A stretch of DNA of 64,000 bases from Bradyrhizobium sp. DOA9 (GCF_000617845.2 NZ_DF820425.1:2903725-2967724); one strand, 5' to 3'; counted from the first letter of the stretch, positions 1 to 10,672 are shown. The notes: generated by a model not told the origin, from the letters alone. Numbers and translations: made by a program.

Positions 1-596
1 CTGAATGCCGGCCGCGCCTCGCCGCGGGCGACATAGGCGGCGATGTCAGGGTACTCATCGAGCAGCCCTGACGTGTTCAGCCGCCGCAGCACCGTCACCA
101 TCATGAGGTCGCCGGCGCTGAACGCGCCGTCGAGCCAGTCGGCCTTGCCGAGGCGACGCGACAATTCGCCGAGCCGGATGCGCACGTGCTCCTGCAAGCC
201 CGGCAGGCGCTCGGCGTACCAGCTCCTGTCGCGTTCGAACATCATGGCCATGGAGAGCTCGACGATCGGCGGCTCCACCGTGCTCAGCGCAGCGAACATC
301 CATGCGACCGCGCGGGCGCGCGCGTTGGCATCCTTCGGCAGCAGGCCGTCATGGTGTTCGGCGATGTGGAGCACGATCGCACCGGACTCGAACAGCGTGA
401 GATCGCCGTCCTCATAGGTCGGGATCTGTCCGAACGGATGCAGCGCGCGATGCGCCGGCTGTTTCATCGCGGCGAAGGAGAGGAGGCGAACGTCGTAGGG
501 TTGGCCGACCTCTTCGAGTGCCCAGCGGACGCGCATGTCGCGCGCATGGCCCTTGCCGCGGTCGGGCGAGGCTTCGAAGGCGGTGATGGTGGGCAT
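1..596 (-). CDS. Glutathione S-transferase family protein (3' end cut by window edge)
   Basis: About 198 residues are present; the stop codon lies outside the window. The N-terminal half looks like the thioredoxin-fold domain of GSTs: a beta-alpha start with WALEEVGQPYDV near residues 25-36, then HPFGQIPTYEDGDLTLFES, which matches the glutathione-binding loop (cis-proline, then the E-S pair). The rest is the helical C-terminal domain, including a segment reading DWLDGAFSAGDLMMVTVLRR, the usual N-capping box region of GSTs. The ATG at 596 has a GGAG about ten bases upstream. GSTs conjugate or reduce electrophiles with glutathione in the cytoplasm; the substrate cannot be told. It stands alone here with no operon partner. 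Confidence 0.85.
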   Translation of the reverse strand, partial: MPTITAFEASPDRGKGHARDMRVRWALEEVGQPYDVRLLSFAAMKQPAHRALHPFGQIPTYEDGDLTLFESGAIVLHIAEHHDGLLPKDANARARAVAWMFAALSTVEPPIVELSMAMMFERDRSWYAERLPGLQEHVRIRLGELSRRLGKADWLDGAFSAGDLMMVTVLRRLNTSGLLDEYPDIAAYVARGEARPAF

Positions 597-700
597 GGGG
601 GGCTCCGACTCTTGTGATGTGTCCGGAGGACGATTGGGCCAGGTGGATTCCGACAACGGTCCGGCCTTGTAGCGCGAGCTGCCTGCTTCGCGAGCGGTCT

Positions 701-804
701 CGTAGGGTGGGCAAAGGCGCGCTCTTCGCGCGCCGTGCCCACGTCCTGCCGGACCCACGGAAAGATCGTGGGCACGGCGCAAGAGCGCCTTTGCCCACCC
801 TACG
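701..804. repeat. Long inverted repeat, type D
   Basis: Left arm 701-743 and right arm 767-804 are nearly perfect reverse complements (outer ends CGTAGGGTGGGCAAAGGCGC and its complement), with a small bulge. It lies between the GST gene and mug. It has no coding potential and looks like a dispersed intergenic palindrome or MITE-like element. It could also act as a bidirectional RNA hairpin between these two minus-strand genes. Confidence 0.8.
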
Positions 805-807
805 CAG

Positions 808-1365
808 CTACGCAGTGATCCATGCCGCCAACTCGCGCCACGGCTCCAGCGTCCAATGCCCGGATGCTGCACCCGACGGCGAGGGCAGCACGAATGTCTC
901 CGGCCAGCTTCCATCCGGCGCCTGTCGCCCCAGCGCAATCGCAGCCGACGGCCTGCCGTAAAACAAGCTCGCCGCCTTCTTACTCGTGAACGCAATCGTC
1001 CGCGGCCGATACTTCTCCATCTTCGCCCTGAAGCCCGGCACGTCGATCGTCTCCGCCGCGATCTGGTGATCCATCCCGGCGCCGGTCTTGCAGAGATCGG
1101 TGAAGCCGATCCCGAGCGCGATCAGCGAAGCGAACTCGCTCGGCTGATAACGCCGCGGCGTGATCCCGGCCTCATGGATCGCGCGCCAGAAGCGGTTGCC
1201 GGGATGGGCGTAATAGTGTCCGAGCTCGGCCGAGCGGTTCGAGGCGGCGGTGCCGACGAAGACGAGGCGGAGTTTGGGATGGAGGAGGTCGGGGAGGCGG
1301 TGGGAGGAGGCTTTGGGCAAATCGACCAACTTTAGTGCGGTAGCTCGTATGAGCGTCGATGACAT
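808..1365 (-). CDS. mug: G/T(U)-mismatch-specific uracil-DNA glycosylase, Mug/TDG family
   Basis: The protein has 185 residues, slightly longer than E. coli Mug (168). The first motif of the family (GINPG in Mug) appears as GTAAS at residues 38-42, followed by the conserved HPGNRFW at 54-60. The C-terminal motif LPSPSG lies near residue 160. Mug enzymes remove uracil or ethenocytosine from mispairs in double-stranded DNA during base excision repair. The Asn of the canonical GINP motif is replaced here (GTAAS), as in several TDG/Mug subgroups, so substrate range may differ. It is a single gene, with the ATG at 1365. Confidence 0.82.
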   Translation of the reverse strand: MSSTLIRATALKLVDLPKASSHRLPDLLHPKLRLVFVGTAASNRSAELGHYYAHPGNRFWRAIHEAGITPRRYQPSEFASLIALGIGFTDLCKTGAGMDHQIAAETIDVPGFRAKMEKYRPRTIAFTSKKAASLFYGRPSAAIALGRQAPDGSWPETFVLPSPSGAASGHWTLEPWRELAAWITA

Positions 1366-1453
1366 GCGGCTCAGGTGTCAATCCCGGATGTCGCTACGCT
1401 CATTCAGGCTACGCTTACTGGCGATCACGATGAGTTAGGGGTTGCTTAGGTGG

Positions 1454-2236
1454 TTAGCGAAGCGTACCCCACCAATCGTCCAGCGCTCTACGTGCTGTCA
1501 CGACCAGTGCCGGGAGCGATCGCGGTTTAACGTTCATGCAGCCAGGGTCGCTCTGTTGTTCTTTTTCCTTGAGGACGCCAGCCGCAACAAGCGCGGCACG
1601 GTCATCCGGACAAAACTCGGATGATTTTCGATCCAACTCCTCGAGGCTAAGTGGAGTTGCGAGAATGCAGGCACCCGTGCCGCGGTGGCCTGTGCGGTAC
1701 GCGATTGATTTGAGAATCAACTTGTAAGCGCGAGCCGCCGTGATCTCGTGATCCCACGGCGATTGCAGCCACCAATTGCCCGCGACGATCCGTGCGGTGG
1801 AGACGACGCCGACGTGGTAGGACGTCGTTTCGTCGCCAAAGCTCACGGAAAACGCATAGCGCCAATTCCAGGCGTCGACCTTCAGATCGAATGGAACAAG
1901 AAGATACTTGAACGAAGGTGCATTTCCTTCGTTCGCTGTTCGCTGGATGAATCGGTCTGCCACCTTGGTGGCCTCGAGTTGCGTGGGCGTTGCGAGCAAT
2001 TCGGATCCGAGCGGAAGGTCTAGAGCTTGCACAGAGACGGGGGCGGTGAGCACGCGCCGAAGCGCGCAGACCAGCGGTTGAACGAAGTCCGTGCGTTTCA
2101 AGTCTGACTGGATGTAGAGAACGATTTCCGCAGGTGCGATCGACCGGGCAACCTCGCGAGGCTGCTCCTCGGCCAGCGCGCCCGACGTCCCAGCGAGCAG
2201 GAAGGAAAATATCAGATGGTGCAATCTGTACTTCAA
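1454..2236 (-). CDS. Secreted protein resembling archaemetzincin (peptidase M54) without the zinc motif
   Basis: This 260-residue protein has a clear signal peptide (cleavage after ALA, residues 20-22). The middle (DLKVDAWNWRYAFSVSFGDE, 117-136, then HVGVVSTARI, 141-150) follows the strand pattern of archaemetzincins before their active site. The stretch from C190 through LSLEELDRKSSEFC to C209 matches the Cys-rich tail of that family. The expected HExxHxxG is absent: the corresponding region (171-190) has no HExxH. I infer a catalytically dead or repurposed relative. The start codon is TTG at 2236, with no better in-frame start before the signal peptide. Base composition looks less GC-rich than the neighbours, which may mean transfer. 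Function unknown. Confidence 0.6.
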   Translation of the reverse strand: MKYRLHHLIFSFLLAGTSGALAEEQPREVARSIAPAEIVLYIQSDLKRTDFVQPLVCALRRVLTAPVSVQALDLPLGSELLATPTQLEATKVADRFIQRTANEGNAPSFKYLLVPFDLKVDAWNWRYAFSVSFGDETTSYHVGVVSTARIVAGNWWLQSPWDHEITAARAYKLILKSIAYRTGHRGTGACILATPLSLEELDRKSSEFCPDDRAALVAAGVLKEKEQQSDPGCMNVKPRSLPALVVTARRALDDWWGTLR

Positions 2237-2414
2237 AGGTGCGATACCGCTCGCCCTACATGCCTTGTATTCTACCCTATAGCGACATCAAATGAACAAG
2301 CAATCAAAAGGTGCGGAGGCCTCACAGGTTGGTTAGTGAATTGCAACCACCATGCAAAAGAAGGAAGCGAATGACGATTTCGCGCTCGCTCATCGAGCTA
2401 TTGCTGATTGCCGC

Positions 2415-2448
2415 AAACAAGAAAGGCCGGGCGCTTCAGCGCCCGGCC
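2415..2448 (-). terminator. Rho-independent terminator of the thi operon
   Basis: A perfect 10-bp GC stem (2425-2434 with 2439-2448, loop TTCA) lies 29 bases past the thiC stop. Read on the minus strand, it is followed directly by TTTCTTGTTT. This is the strongest terminator seen in the window. Confidence 0.9.
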
Positions 2449-2476
2449 TGTCGTTTAGCGGGTGCGCGCTATAGGC

Positions 2477-4525
<2,049 letters not shown>

Positions 4526-4541
4526 GGAGAGAGTGTGCGCA

Positions 4542-5150
4542 TCATGCTGCATCCTCTGACTCGCCGAGCCATTGCCGCACGCGGGCTTCGGGGTCGGGGT
4601 TCTGGGTGACGTCGGACACCACCGCAATCGAATCCGCGCCTGCGGCGAAAATCTCCGCGGCGTGCTCGAACTTGATGCCGCCGATGGCGACCAGCGGGAT
4701 GGGGCCGATGCGCTTTTTCCATTCGGTGATCTTGGGAATGCCCTGCGGCTCGAAGCGCATCGATTTCAGCGTGGTGAAGAAGATCGGGCCGAGTGCGACG
4801 TAGTCCGGCCTGGCTTTCAGCGCGGTTTCAAGCTCGTCATCGTCATGGGTGGAGATGCCGAGGGAGAGGCCGGCCTCGCGGATCGCCTCGAGGTCGGCCT
4901 CGGCGAGGTCCTCCTGGCCGAGATGCAGATATTTCGCACCCGCAACGATCGCGGCGCGCCAATAATCGTTCACGACCAGCTTGGCCTCCGTGTCCTTGGT
5001 GATGGCGAGCGCGTCGGTGACGATCTGCAACGCATCGGCGTCGTTCAGCTCTTTGGCGCGCAGCTGTATGGTGCCGACGCCGAGCTTGGTCAGGCGTTCG
5101 ACCCATTGGAGGCTGTCGACGACGGGATAGAAACGATCAGGATACGGCAT
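4542..5150 (-). CDS. thiE: Thiamine-phosphate synthase ThiE
   Basis: This enzyme joins HMP pyrophosphate and thiazole phosphate into thiamine phosphate. It is a TIM-barrel protein of 202 residues from the ATG at 5150. Family signatures are visible: QLRAKELND near the N terminus, [23 protein letters not shown] in the middle (the N-D pair binds the pyrophosphate), then [10 protein letters not shown] and [11 protein letters not shown]. The ATG at 5150 overlaps the end of thiG by 14 bases. A TTG at 5168 in the same frame would add six residues but fits the family start less well. It is part of the thiO-S-G-E-C operon. Confidence 0.95.
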   Translation of the reverse strand: MPYPDRFYPVVDSLQWVERLTKLGVGTIQLRAKELNDADALQIVTDALAITKDTEAKLVVNDYWRAAIVAGAKYLHLGQEDLAEADLEAIREAGLSLGISTHDDDELETALKARPDYVALGPIFFTTLKSMRFEPQGIPKITEWKKRIGPIPLVAIGGIKFEHAAEIFAAGADSIAVVSDVTQNPDPEARVRQWLGESEDAA

Positions 5151-5919
5151 GCCAGAACGGGGTCCCAACGACAGGGGTGGAGGGCGAGGCGAAGTCGCGG
5201 GCGTTCATCAGCCCGGCCTCGTAAGCGGTGCGGCCGGCCTCGCAGCCGAGGCGAAAGGCGTTGGCCATCGCGATCGGGTCCGCGGCCTTGGCAATCGCAG
5301 TGTTGAGCAGCACGGCGTCATAGCCGAGCTCGAACGCCTGCGCGGCGTGGGAGGGCGCGCCCAGGCCCGCGTCGACCACCAGCGTGATGTCGGGCAGCCG
5401 CTCGCGCAACAGTTTCAGCGCATCGCGGTTGGTGATGCCCTTCGCGCTGCCGATCGGCGCGGCCCACGGCATCACCACCTTGCAGCCGGCGTCGACCAGG
5501 CGATTGGCGACCGAGAGATCTTCCGTGCAATAGGGGAACACCTCAAAGCCGTCCTTGATCAGGATGCTTGCTGCTTCGACCAGACCGACGACGTCGGGCT
5601 GCAGCGTGTCGTTGTCGGCGATGACCTCGAGCTTGATCCAGGACGTCCCGAACAATTCGCGGGCGAGCTTGGCCGTCGTCACCGCCTCGCGCACGGTGCG
5701 GCATCCCGCGGTGTTCGGCAGCACTGTCACGTCGAGCTCGCGGATCAGCTTCCAGAAGGCATCGCCGGTCTTGCCGCCGGCGGATTCGCGGCGCAGCGAC
5801 ACCGTGACGATGTTCGAGCCGGAGGCGCGGATCGCGTCCTGCATGATCGCGGGCGAAGGATAGAGCGCGCTGCCGATCAGCAGGCGGGAGGCGAAGGTTT
5901 TGCCGTAGAAGGTCACCAT
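5137..5919 (-). CDS. thiG: Thiazole synthase ThiG
   Basis: ThiG condenses 1-deoxy-D-xylulose 5-phosphate, dehydroglycine and ThiS-thiocarboxylate sulfur into the thiazole ring. The protein has 260 residues. The Schiff-base lysine is K96, in [10 protein letters not shown], and the barrel motifs LPNTAGCRT (67-75) and [13 protein letters not shown] are intact. It sits between thiS and thiE. The glycine-oxidase type ThiO upstream supplies dehydroglycine, as expected for an aerobic pathway. The ATG at 5919 is preceded by a 168-base gap containing a family A repeat. Confidence 0.97.
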   Translation of the reverse strand: MVTFYGKTFASRLLIGSALYPSPAIMQDAIRASGSNIVTVSLRRESAGGKTGDAFWKLIRELDVTVLPNTAGCRTVREAVTTAKLARELFGTSWIKLEVIADNDTLQPDVVGLVEAASILIKDGFEVFPYCTEDLSVANRLVDAGCKVVMPWAAPIGSAKGITNRDALKLLRERLPDITLVVDAGLGAPSHAAQAFELGYDAVLLNTAIAKAADPIAMANAFRLGCEAGRTAYEAGLMNARDFASPSTPVVGTPFWHAVS

Positions 5920-5950
5920 GTGGGTGTTTCCTCAATTGCCGCTCTCTCCG

Positions 5951-6039
5951 CCGTCATTGCGAGCGAAGCGAAGCAATCCAGAATTTTTCCGCGCAGGCAG
6001 TCTGGATTGGTTCGTCGCAAGCGCTCCTCGCAATGACGG
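5951..6039. repeat. Palindromic repeat family A, copy 2 (thiS-thiG gap)
   Basis: This is nearly the same 89-base palindrome as the one in the thiE-thiC gap, in the same orientation. Outer ends are CCGTCATTGCGAGCG and CTCCTCGCAATGACGG. It is the second copy inside the one operon. Confidence 0.9.
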
Positions 6040-6087
6040 GATGAACCGGCCTGGACGGGCGACAAATAGAAGGCGCGTGCCATCAAC

Positions 6088-6285
6088 TCACCCTCCCTGC
6101 CGCGGCGTGATGATCTCGATCTCGTCGCCGGCCTTCAGGCGCGTCTCGGCCCAGCGGCTTTTCGGCACGACGTCGTAATTGAGCGCGATGGCGAAATGGC
6201 TGCCCTCGTAGTCGAGTTCGGCGAGCAGGGCGTCGACGCTGGCCGCGCTGACCTCGCGCTGCTCGCCGTTGACGATCACGCGCAT
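6088..6285 (-). CDS. thiS: Sulfur carrier protein ThiS
   Basis: This 65-residue ubiquitin-fold protein starts MRVIVNGEQREV and ends in the required di-glycine (TPRQGG). The terminal Gly is adenylated and thiocarboxylated to carry sulfur to ThiG. The ATG at 6285 overlaps the end of thiO by ten bases, so the two are probably translationally coupled. It is on the short side of the family but complete. Confidence 0.95.
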   Translation of the reverse strand: MRVIVNGEQREVSAASVDALLAELDYEGSHFAIALNYDVVPKSRWAETRLKAGDEIEIITPRQGG

Positions 6286-7286
6286 TGCATCACCTCGTTG
6301 TCGATCTGGCCGCGCTCGACAAAGGCGAGCGTCAGCTCGGCGAGCGCAGGCGCGATCAGGAAGCCGTGGCGGTAGAGGCCGTTGACGCTGATCCTGCGAT
6401 CGCGAATGCCGATGCGCGGCAAATTGTCGGGAAAGGCGGGCCGCAGCCCCGAGCCGAATTCGAGGATGCGCGCTTCGCCGAACGCCGGATGCACGGTGTA
6501 GGCCGCGCCCAAAAGCTCCAGCGCGGAGCGCACGCTGACGCCGGTGTCCTCCGCCTCGATCGAGGTCGCGCCGAGCATGAACAGGCCGTTCTCGCGCGGG
6601 ATCACGTAGAGCGGCCAGCGCGGATGGATCAGGCGCACCGGGCGCGCCAGCTGCACCTCGTCCGTCTCGATCAGGATCATCTCGCCCTTGACGCCGCGAA
6701 GCTCCGGCTCCTCGTCGCGGGCAGCGATGCCGCGGCAGTCGATCACGATGCCGTCTAGTTCGCTCGCGCTGACGTCGCTGCCGAACTTGATGGTGCCGCC
6801 GGCAGCCTTGATGCGCTCGTGCAGCTTCGGCAGCACGCGGCGCGGCTCGACATGGCCCTCGGCGGGGAAGAACAGCGCGTCGCGGAAGCGGCCCTCCAGC
6901 GACGGCTCGAGCGCAGCAAGGCCGGCGGCATCGAGCCGGCGGTGATGCTCGGTCATGCGCGCGAAGCGCTCGAAATCGTTGCGCTCGCGCGGATGGGCGA
7001 CCACCAGCGAGCCGTTGAACGGCGTGTCCGGCAGCTCGCGCCGCCAGAGATCGAGCGAGCGCAGGCCGAGGCGGCTGATGATGGGCTCGGCGATTTCGGC
7101 CTCGCAATAGGGTGCGAGCATGCCGCCGGCCCAATGGCTGGTGGCATCCGTCATCGCCTCGTCACCGCGCTCGTGCAAGGTGACGGCGTGGCCGGCCTGG
7201 GCGAACAGCAGCGCCTGCCAGGCGCCCGCGATGCCTGCGCCGATAATGGATACCGGTGAATCCGGTCGCTTGGTGGTCTGCAACAT
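6276..7286 (-). CDS. thiO: Glycine oxidase ThiO
   Basis: This FAD-dependent amine oxidase of the DAAO family (336 residues) oxidises glycine to dehydroglycine for thiazole formation. The N terminus has the dinucleotide-binding pattern IIGAGIAGAW followed by an acidic strand end (TLHERG). Later motifs are SHWAGGMLAPYCEAE near residue 50 and the C-terminal NGLYRHGFLIAPALAELT, which closes the FAD site. It is the first gene of the thi operon; its ATG lies immediately after the TPP riboswitch. The ribosome binding site (GGGACAGGG) forms part of the riboswitch 3' end. Confidence 0.95.
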   Translation of the reverse strand: MLQTTKRPDSPVSIIGAGIAGAWQALLFAQAGHAVTLHERGDEAMTDATSHWAGGMLAPYCEAEIAEPIISRLGLRSLDLWRRELPDTPFNGSLVVAHPRERNDFERFARMTEHHRRLDAAGLAALEPSLEGRFRDALFFPAEGHVEPRRVLPKLHERIKAAGGTIKFGSDVSASELDGIVIDCRGIAARDEEPELRGVKGEMILIETDEVQLARPVRLIHPRWPLYVIPRENGLFMLGATSIEAEDTGVSVRSALELLGAAYTVHPAFGEARILEFGSGLRPAFPDNLPRIGIRDRRISVNGLYRHGFLIAPALAELTLAFVERGQIDNEVMQCA

Positions 7287-7288
7287 CC

Positions 7289-7412
7289 CTGTCCCTTCGC
7301 CGGCATGACCCGGATCAGGTTCAAAGGGTCACCGCGGTCCTGGCAAGCCGGTAAGGAACGGCATTGCCCGTTTAGCGGTATCTCAGCTCCTCCTCGGAGC
7401 ACCCCTCGGAAC
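7289..7412 (-). promoter_or_regulatory. TPP riboswitch (THI element)
   Basis: Read on the minus strand, the leader has GGGGTGCTC near its 5' end, the conserved GCTGAGATACC (pyrimidine-binding bulge) and, near the 3' end, ACCTGATCCGGGTCATGCC then GCGAAGGGA. These are the diagnostic THI-box strings in the right order and spacing. The last strand of the aptamer runs into the thiO ribosome binding site, four to ten bases before the ATG. This favours control of translation start by TPP rather than a separate terminator. Confidence 0.96.
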
Positions 7413-7468
7413 GGAGGTAATGTATGCCAGCGGGGCGGGGTGGTCAACGCGTGTTGGCGCGGAACCTA

Positions 7469-7600
7469 CGTGCCCCGGACGCGATGCAGCGCGCCGCCTT
7501 CGGCGTGGTGCATCGCAGAGCCGGGGCCCATTGCTGTGGAGATGCTGGGTCCCGGCTCTGCGACGCAACGCTCGCGCGTTGCGTCTTGTCCGGGACACGG
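7469..7600. repeat. Palindromic repeat family C, copy 1
   Basis: A roughly 130-base imperfect palindrome with ends CGTGCCCCGGACGC and GTCCGGGACACGG and two inner CCCGGCTCTGC-type arms around GCAGAGCCGGGGCCCA. Related copies are at 47183-47313 and 57348-57472. It fills most of the space between the thi operon promoter region and the 3' end of the lytic transglycosylase gene. Confidence 0.85.
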
Positions 7601-7603
7601 AGG

Positions 7604-8137
7604 CTACTTCAGAGCCTGCGCCCGCGCGTTTCGGACGCCTTGCGCCAATTTCCTGTGCGCCGGCGCGGCGAACATCGGCTGCGGATTGCCGTTCGGTTCG
7701 AGCCACGTCTCGCCGGCATTGACGACCTGCACGGCCTCCTGCCGCTGGCGCTTTGCAACGTAGTAATAGCCACCCGCGAAATAACGCACAGCTCGCGCGT
7801 GATCGCCATTGGCGGCGCGATAGGCGCCGGCGAGGTACTTCACGGCGTAGGTGAGATTGGTGTTGGGATCGCGCAGGCCCGCGGCATCGCCGGTATAGCC
7901 GACCCCGCGCGCGGTCGCGAGCTTGATCTGCATCAGCCCGATGGTGCCGCCGCGGCCGACGAGATGCGGCTGATAGCGGCTTTCGCGCATGATGACGCGA
8001 TGCACCAGCGCCTCCGGCACGCCGTTGGCGCGGGCATGGGCGGCCACCATCTCGGCGTATTCGGCTTCTCCGGCGAAAGCTGCCTGCGGCAAGCTCAATC
8101 CGGCCGCGAGCAGCGCGAGAACGCGTAAGATTTTCAT
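7604..8137 (-). CDS. Small secreted lytic transglycosylase (SLT domain)
   Basis: The protein has 177 residues with a signal peptide (cleavage near AFA-GE, residue 22). The SLT fold is shown by VIMRESRYQP with the catalytic Glu at residue 52, then the GTIGLMQIKLATARGVG motif and YAVKYLAGAYRAANGD. Lytic transglycosylases cut the MurNAc-GlcNAc bond of peptidoglycan in the periplasm, leaving 1,6-anhydro ends. The ATG at 8137 follows a good ribosome site (GAGGAA); an upstream TTG at 8155 is less likely. It is not in an operon with the thi genes because the family C repeat and riboswitch leader lie between. Confidence 0.9.
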   Translation of the reverse strand: MKILRVLALLAAGLSLPQAAFAGEAEYAEMVAAHARANGVPEALVHRVIMRESRYQPHLVGRGGTIGLMQIKLATARGVGYTGDAAGLRDPNTNLTYAVKYLAGAYRAANGDHARAVRYFAGGYYYVAKRQRQEAVQVVNAGETWLEPNGNPQPMFAAPAHRKLAQGVRNARAQALK

Positions 8138-8366
8138 CGAAATATTCCTCGGCAATGGTCCCGCGCCCCAGCGCGTTAGGCCGCGGGAACACGGCGATGA
8201 TGTGGCGAAATGCCACCAGCGGCGATTTTCGCCGGCTCGTCGCTTTTACGACTCAAACCTGGGTTAAGCTCGGAGCCGGTGGAGCGCCTTACGCGACAGC
8301 GGGTCTGTCCATTTCGCGCATTCGCCCAACAATCGCACCTCAAAACCAGCACCCGGGAGGACGTCC

Positions 8367-8567
8367 ATGACCCCTGCAGACATCGACGACATTCCCAAGC
8401 AGAACCCCTGCGCCCAGTGCGGCACGCCGATCGCGCAGCCGGACTGGATCGAGCCGGGCGATGGCCGCGTCTCCTATCTCTGGACCTGCCACGCCTGCAA
8501 CTACCGCTTCGAGGCGGTGGCGATCTTCCCGCACGAGGCCATCGAGCACCCGCCGCTCGCGGCTTGA
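8367..8567 (+). CDS. Small zinc-ribbon protein
   Basis: This 66-residue protein has two CxxC knuckles, CAQC (residues 15-18) and CHAC (41-44), separated by about 22 residues, which suggests one bound zinc. There is no signal peptide or membrane segment. A good ribosome site (GGGAGG) precedes the ATG. The gene ends one base before the convergent histidine kinase gene. Function is unknown; similar small zinc ribbons can bind nucleic acid or protein partners. Confidence 0.75.
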   Translation: MTPADIDDIPKQNPCAQCGTPIAQPDWIEPGDGRVSYLWTCHACNYRFEAVAIFPHEAIEHPPLAA

Positions 8568-9890
8568 TCACGCGGCGAGGCGCGGCGCCTGCGCGACCGG
8601 CAATTGCATCCGCACGATCAGGCCATGCGGGGCGCGGTCGTGCAGCGACAGCTCGCCGCCATGGGCGAGTGCGATCGCGCGCGCGATCGACAGGCCGAGC
8701 CCGAAGCCAGTGGACTCGTCCATTGTGCGCGCCTCGTCGCCGCGCACGAACGGCTCCAGCATCTCCTGCTTGCGCGCATCCGAAATGCCGGGGCCGTCGT
8801 CCTCGACGTCGATGACGAGCCTGGTGTCGGAGAGGTCGAGGCGGATCGTCACCTCGGCGCCGAACCGCACCGCATTCTCGACCAGATTGGTGACGCCGCG
8901 ATGCAGATCGTCGGGACGCGCGGCGGCGGTCGCGGACGCCGGCCCGACATAGTGCACGACATGGCCCATGTCGCCGAACTGGTCGGCGACGAGCTGCAGC
9001 GTGCTGGCGATGTCGACCAGCGTCACCGCCTCGACCTTGCGGTCGTCGCGCAAGAGCGACAGCACCGATTCCAGCATCGCGCGCATCTGGTCGATATCCA
9101 TCAGCATGCGCTTGCGGTTGGCCTCGTCCTCGACGAACTCGGCACGCAGGCGCAGCCGCGTGATCGGCGTGCGCAAATCGTGGCTGATCGCGGCCAGCAT
9201 CCGCGTGCGATCCGACATCAGCCGCACGATCCGCTCGTGCATGCGGTTGAGCGCGCGCGCCACCGCGCGGATCTCCTCCGGGCCGCGCTCGGAGAGCGGC
9301 GCGGCGGCGCCGTCGAGACTGAAGTTCTCCGCCGCCTCGGCGAAGGACGACAGCGGCCTCGTCAGCGCGCGCGCCGCCCACAGGCCGAGCACGGTGACGC
9401 AGATGAAGGCGCTCATCAGCGCCGTAAACCAGGGCGCGCCCCAGAACCACGGCCGCCGGCCACCATCGACATGGCCGGCGATCACGGTGCCGTCGGGCAA
9501 TTGCACGCCGACGCGAGGCGCGACGCCATCTGGCGCCAGCAGCCCGGTCTTGTAGGCACGGCCGAGTTGACGACGCATTCCACGCAGATTCAGTCTGTCG
9601 CTCTCATCGAGGTTTGCCGTGCCGGGCGCGAGCATCTCGATGCCGAGCCCGGGGAAGCCGCGCGCGAGATCGGCAAGCAGGCGCGGACGCTCGCTCGCCT
9701 CCGCCGCACCGAGCAGCAGCGCGGCATCGGCCAGTTGATGCGCCCCGTCCGGCGACGCAGCGGGGCGGTCCGGCCGGATGATCAGGAAGGCGGTGGTGAC
9801 GACGAGATGGAGCGCCACGGTCGAGGCCAGCACCAGCGCGGCGATCTGCCCGCCGATGCCCTTGAGGTGAAAGAACGAGAACGGTTTCAT
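8568..9890 (-). CDS. Sensor histidine kinase, EnvZ-like
   Basis: This 440-residue inner-membrane kinase has TM1 near residues 10-35, a periplasmic sensor region of about 115 residues, TM2 near 150-170 and a HAMP linker (ARALTRPLSSFAEAAENFS). The phosphoacceptor helix holds SHDLRTPITRLRLRAEF. The ATPase domain has the N box LVENAVRFG, G1 DDGPGIS and G2 GFGLGLSIARAIA. The arrangement matches EnvZ/OmpR pairs. It lies 11 bases downstream of its response regulator gene. The periplasmic domain gives no clear ligand. The start is the ATG at 9890. Confidence 0.93.
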   Translation of the reverse strand: MKPFSFFHLKGIGGQIAALVLASTVALHLVVTTAFLIIRPDRPAASPDGAHQLADAALLLGAAEASERPRLLADLARGFPGLGIEMLAPGTANLDESDRLNLRGMRRQLGRAYKTGLLAPDGVAPRVGVQLPDGTVIAGHVDGGRRPWFWGAPWFTALMSAFICVTVLGLWAARALTRPLSSFAEAAENFSLDGAAAPLSERGPEEIRAVARALNRMHERIVRLMSDRTRMLAAISHDLRTPITRLRLRAEFVEDEANRKRMLMDIDQMRAMLESVLSLLRDDRKVEAVTLVDIASTLQLVADQFGDMGHVVHYVGPASATAAARPDDLHRGVTNLVENAVRFGAEVTIRLDLSDTRLVIDVEDDGPGISDARKQEMLEPFVRGDEARTMDESTGFGLGLSIARAIALAHGGELSLHDRAPHGLIVRMQLPVAQAPRLAA

Positions 9891-9901
9891 CGTCGTCCCC
9901 G

Positions 9902-10672
9902 TCAGTTGCTCAGGGGCACTGCGCTCGTTTCGGCGCCTGCTGCATCGGTCTTCGCGACCTCGGTTTGCGGCGTGAACAGATAGCCGCCGGAGCGCACCGT
10001 CTTGATCAGGGTGGGATCGGCCGGATTGGGCTCGATCTTGCGGCGGATGCGGCTGACCAGCACGTCGATGGAGCGCTCGAACGAGCCGGTGTTGCGCCCC
10101 TGCGTGAGGTCGAGCAGGCTGTCGCGCGACAACACGCGGCCGGGCCGCTCGCAGAACGTGCGCAGCAGGTCGAACTCGGCGCTGGTCACCGCGACGCGCG
10201 CGCCTCCGGGATTGCGCAGCTCGCGCAGGCGCAGATCGATGCGCCAGCCTTCGAAGGCGAGCGTGGAGGCGCCCGCGATCGCGCTCGCCGCCTGCGCGGC
10301 GGCCTGGCGGCGCAGCACCGCGTTGATGCGGGCGAGCAGCTCGCGCGGGTTGAACGGCTTCGGCAGATAATCGTCCGCACCCATTTCGAGGCCGACGATG
10401 CGATCGACGTCCTCGCCGCGCGCGGTCAGCATGATGATCGGCGTCTGCTTTTCGGCGCGCACCTTGCGGCACAATGTGAGGCCGTCCTCGCCGGGCAGCA
10501 TGACGTCGAGGATGATGAGATCGACGCGGTGGTCGGCCATCGCGCGCGACATCTCGCGGCCGTCGCCGACGGCAGTGACGTTACAGGCGTTGTTGCGCAA
10601 GTATTTCGCAATCAGCGTCCGGGTTTCGCGGTCGTCCTCGACGACCAGGATGTTGGGATTGGGAATGGCCAT
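9902..10672 (-). CDS. Response regulator, OmpR/PhoB family
   Basis: The 256-residue protein has a receiver domain with the acidic pair near residues 13-14 (VVEDD), phosphoacceptor D56 in LIILDVMLPGEDG and the conserved Lys in YLPKPF. A winged-helix output domain follows (FDLLRTFCERPGRVLSRDSLLDLTQ, then SIDVLVSRIRRKIE, ending TVRSGGYLF). It is the first gene of the pair with the histidine kinase, whose signal it receives. Longer in-frame starts exist upstream, but the ATG at 10672 fits the family N terminus. Confidence 0.95.
   Translation of the reverse strand: MAIPNPNILVVEDDRETRTLIAKYLRNNACNVTAVGDGREMSRAMADHRVDLIILDVMLPGEDGLTLCRKVRAEKQTPIIMLTARGEDVDRIVGLEMGADDYLPKPFNPRELLARINAVLRRQAAAQAASAIAGASTLAFEGWRIDLRLRELRNPGGARVAVTSAEFDLLRTFCERPGRVLSRDSLLDLTQGRNTGSFERSIDVLVSRIRRKIEPNPADPTLIKTVRSGGYLFTPQTEVAKTDAAGAETSAVPLSN

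Noticed and set aside
701..804. CRISPR-like or phage attachment structure
   Set aside because: It is one inverted repeat, not a direct-repeat array, and there are no integrase, cas or tRNA genes nearby.
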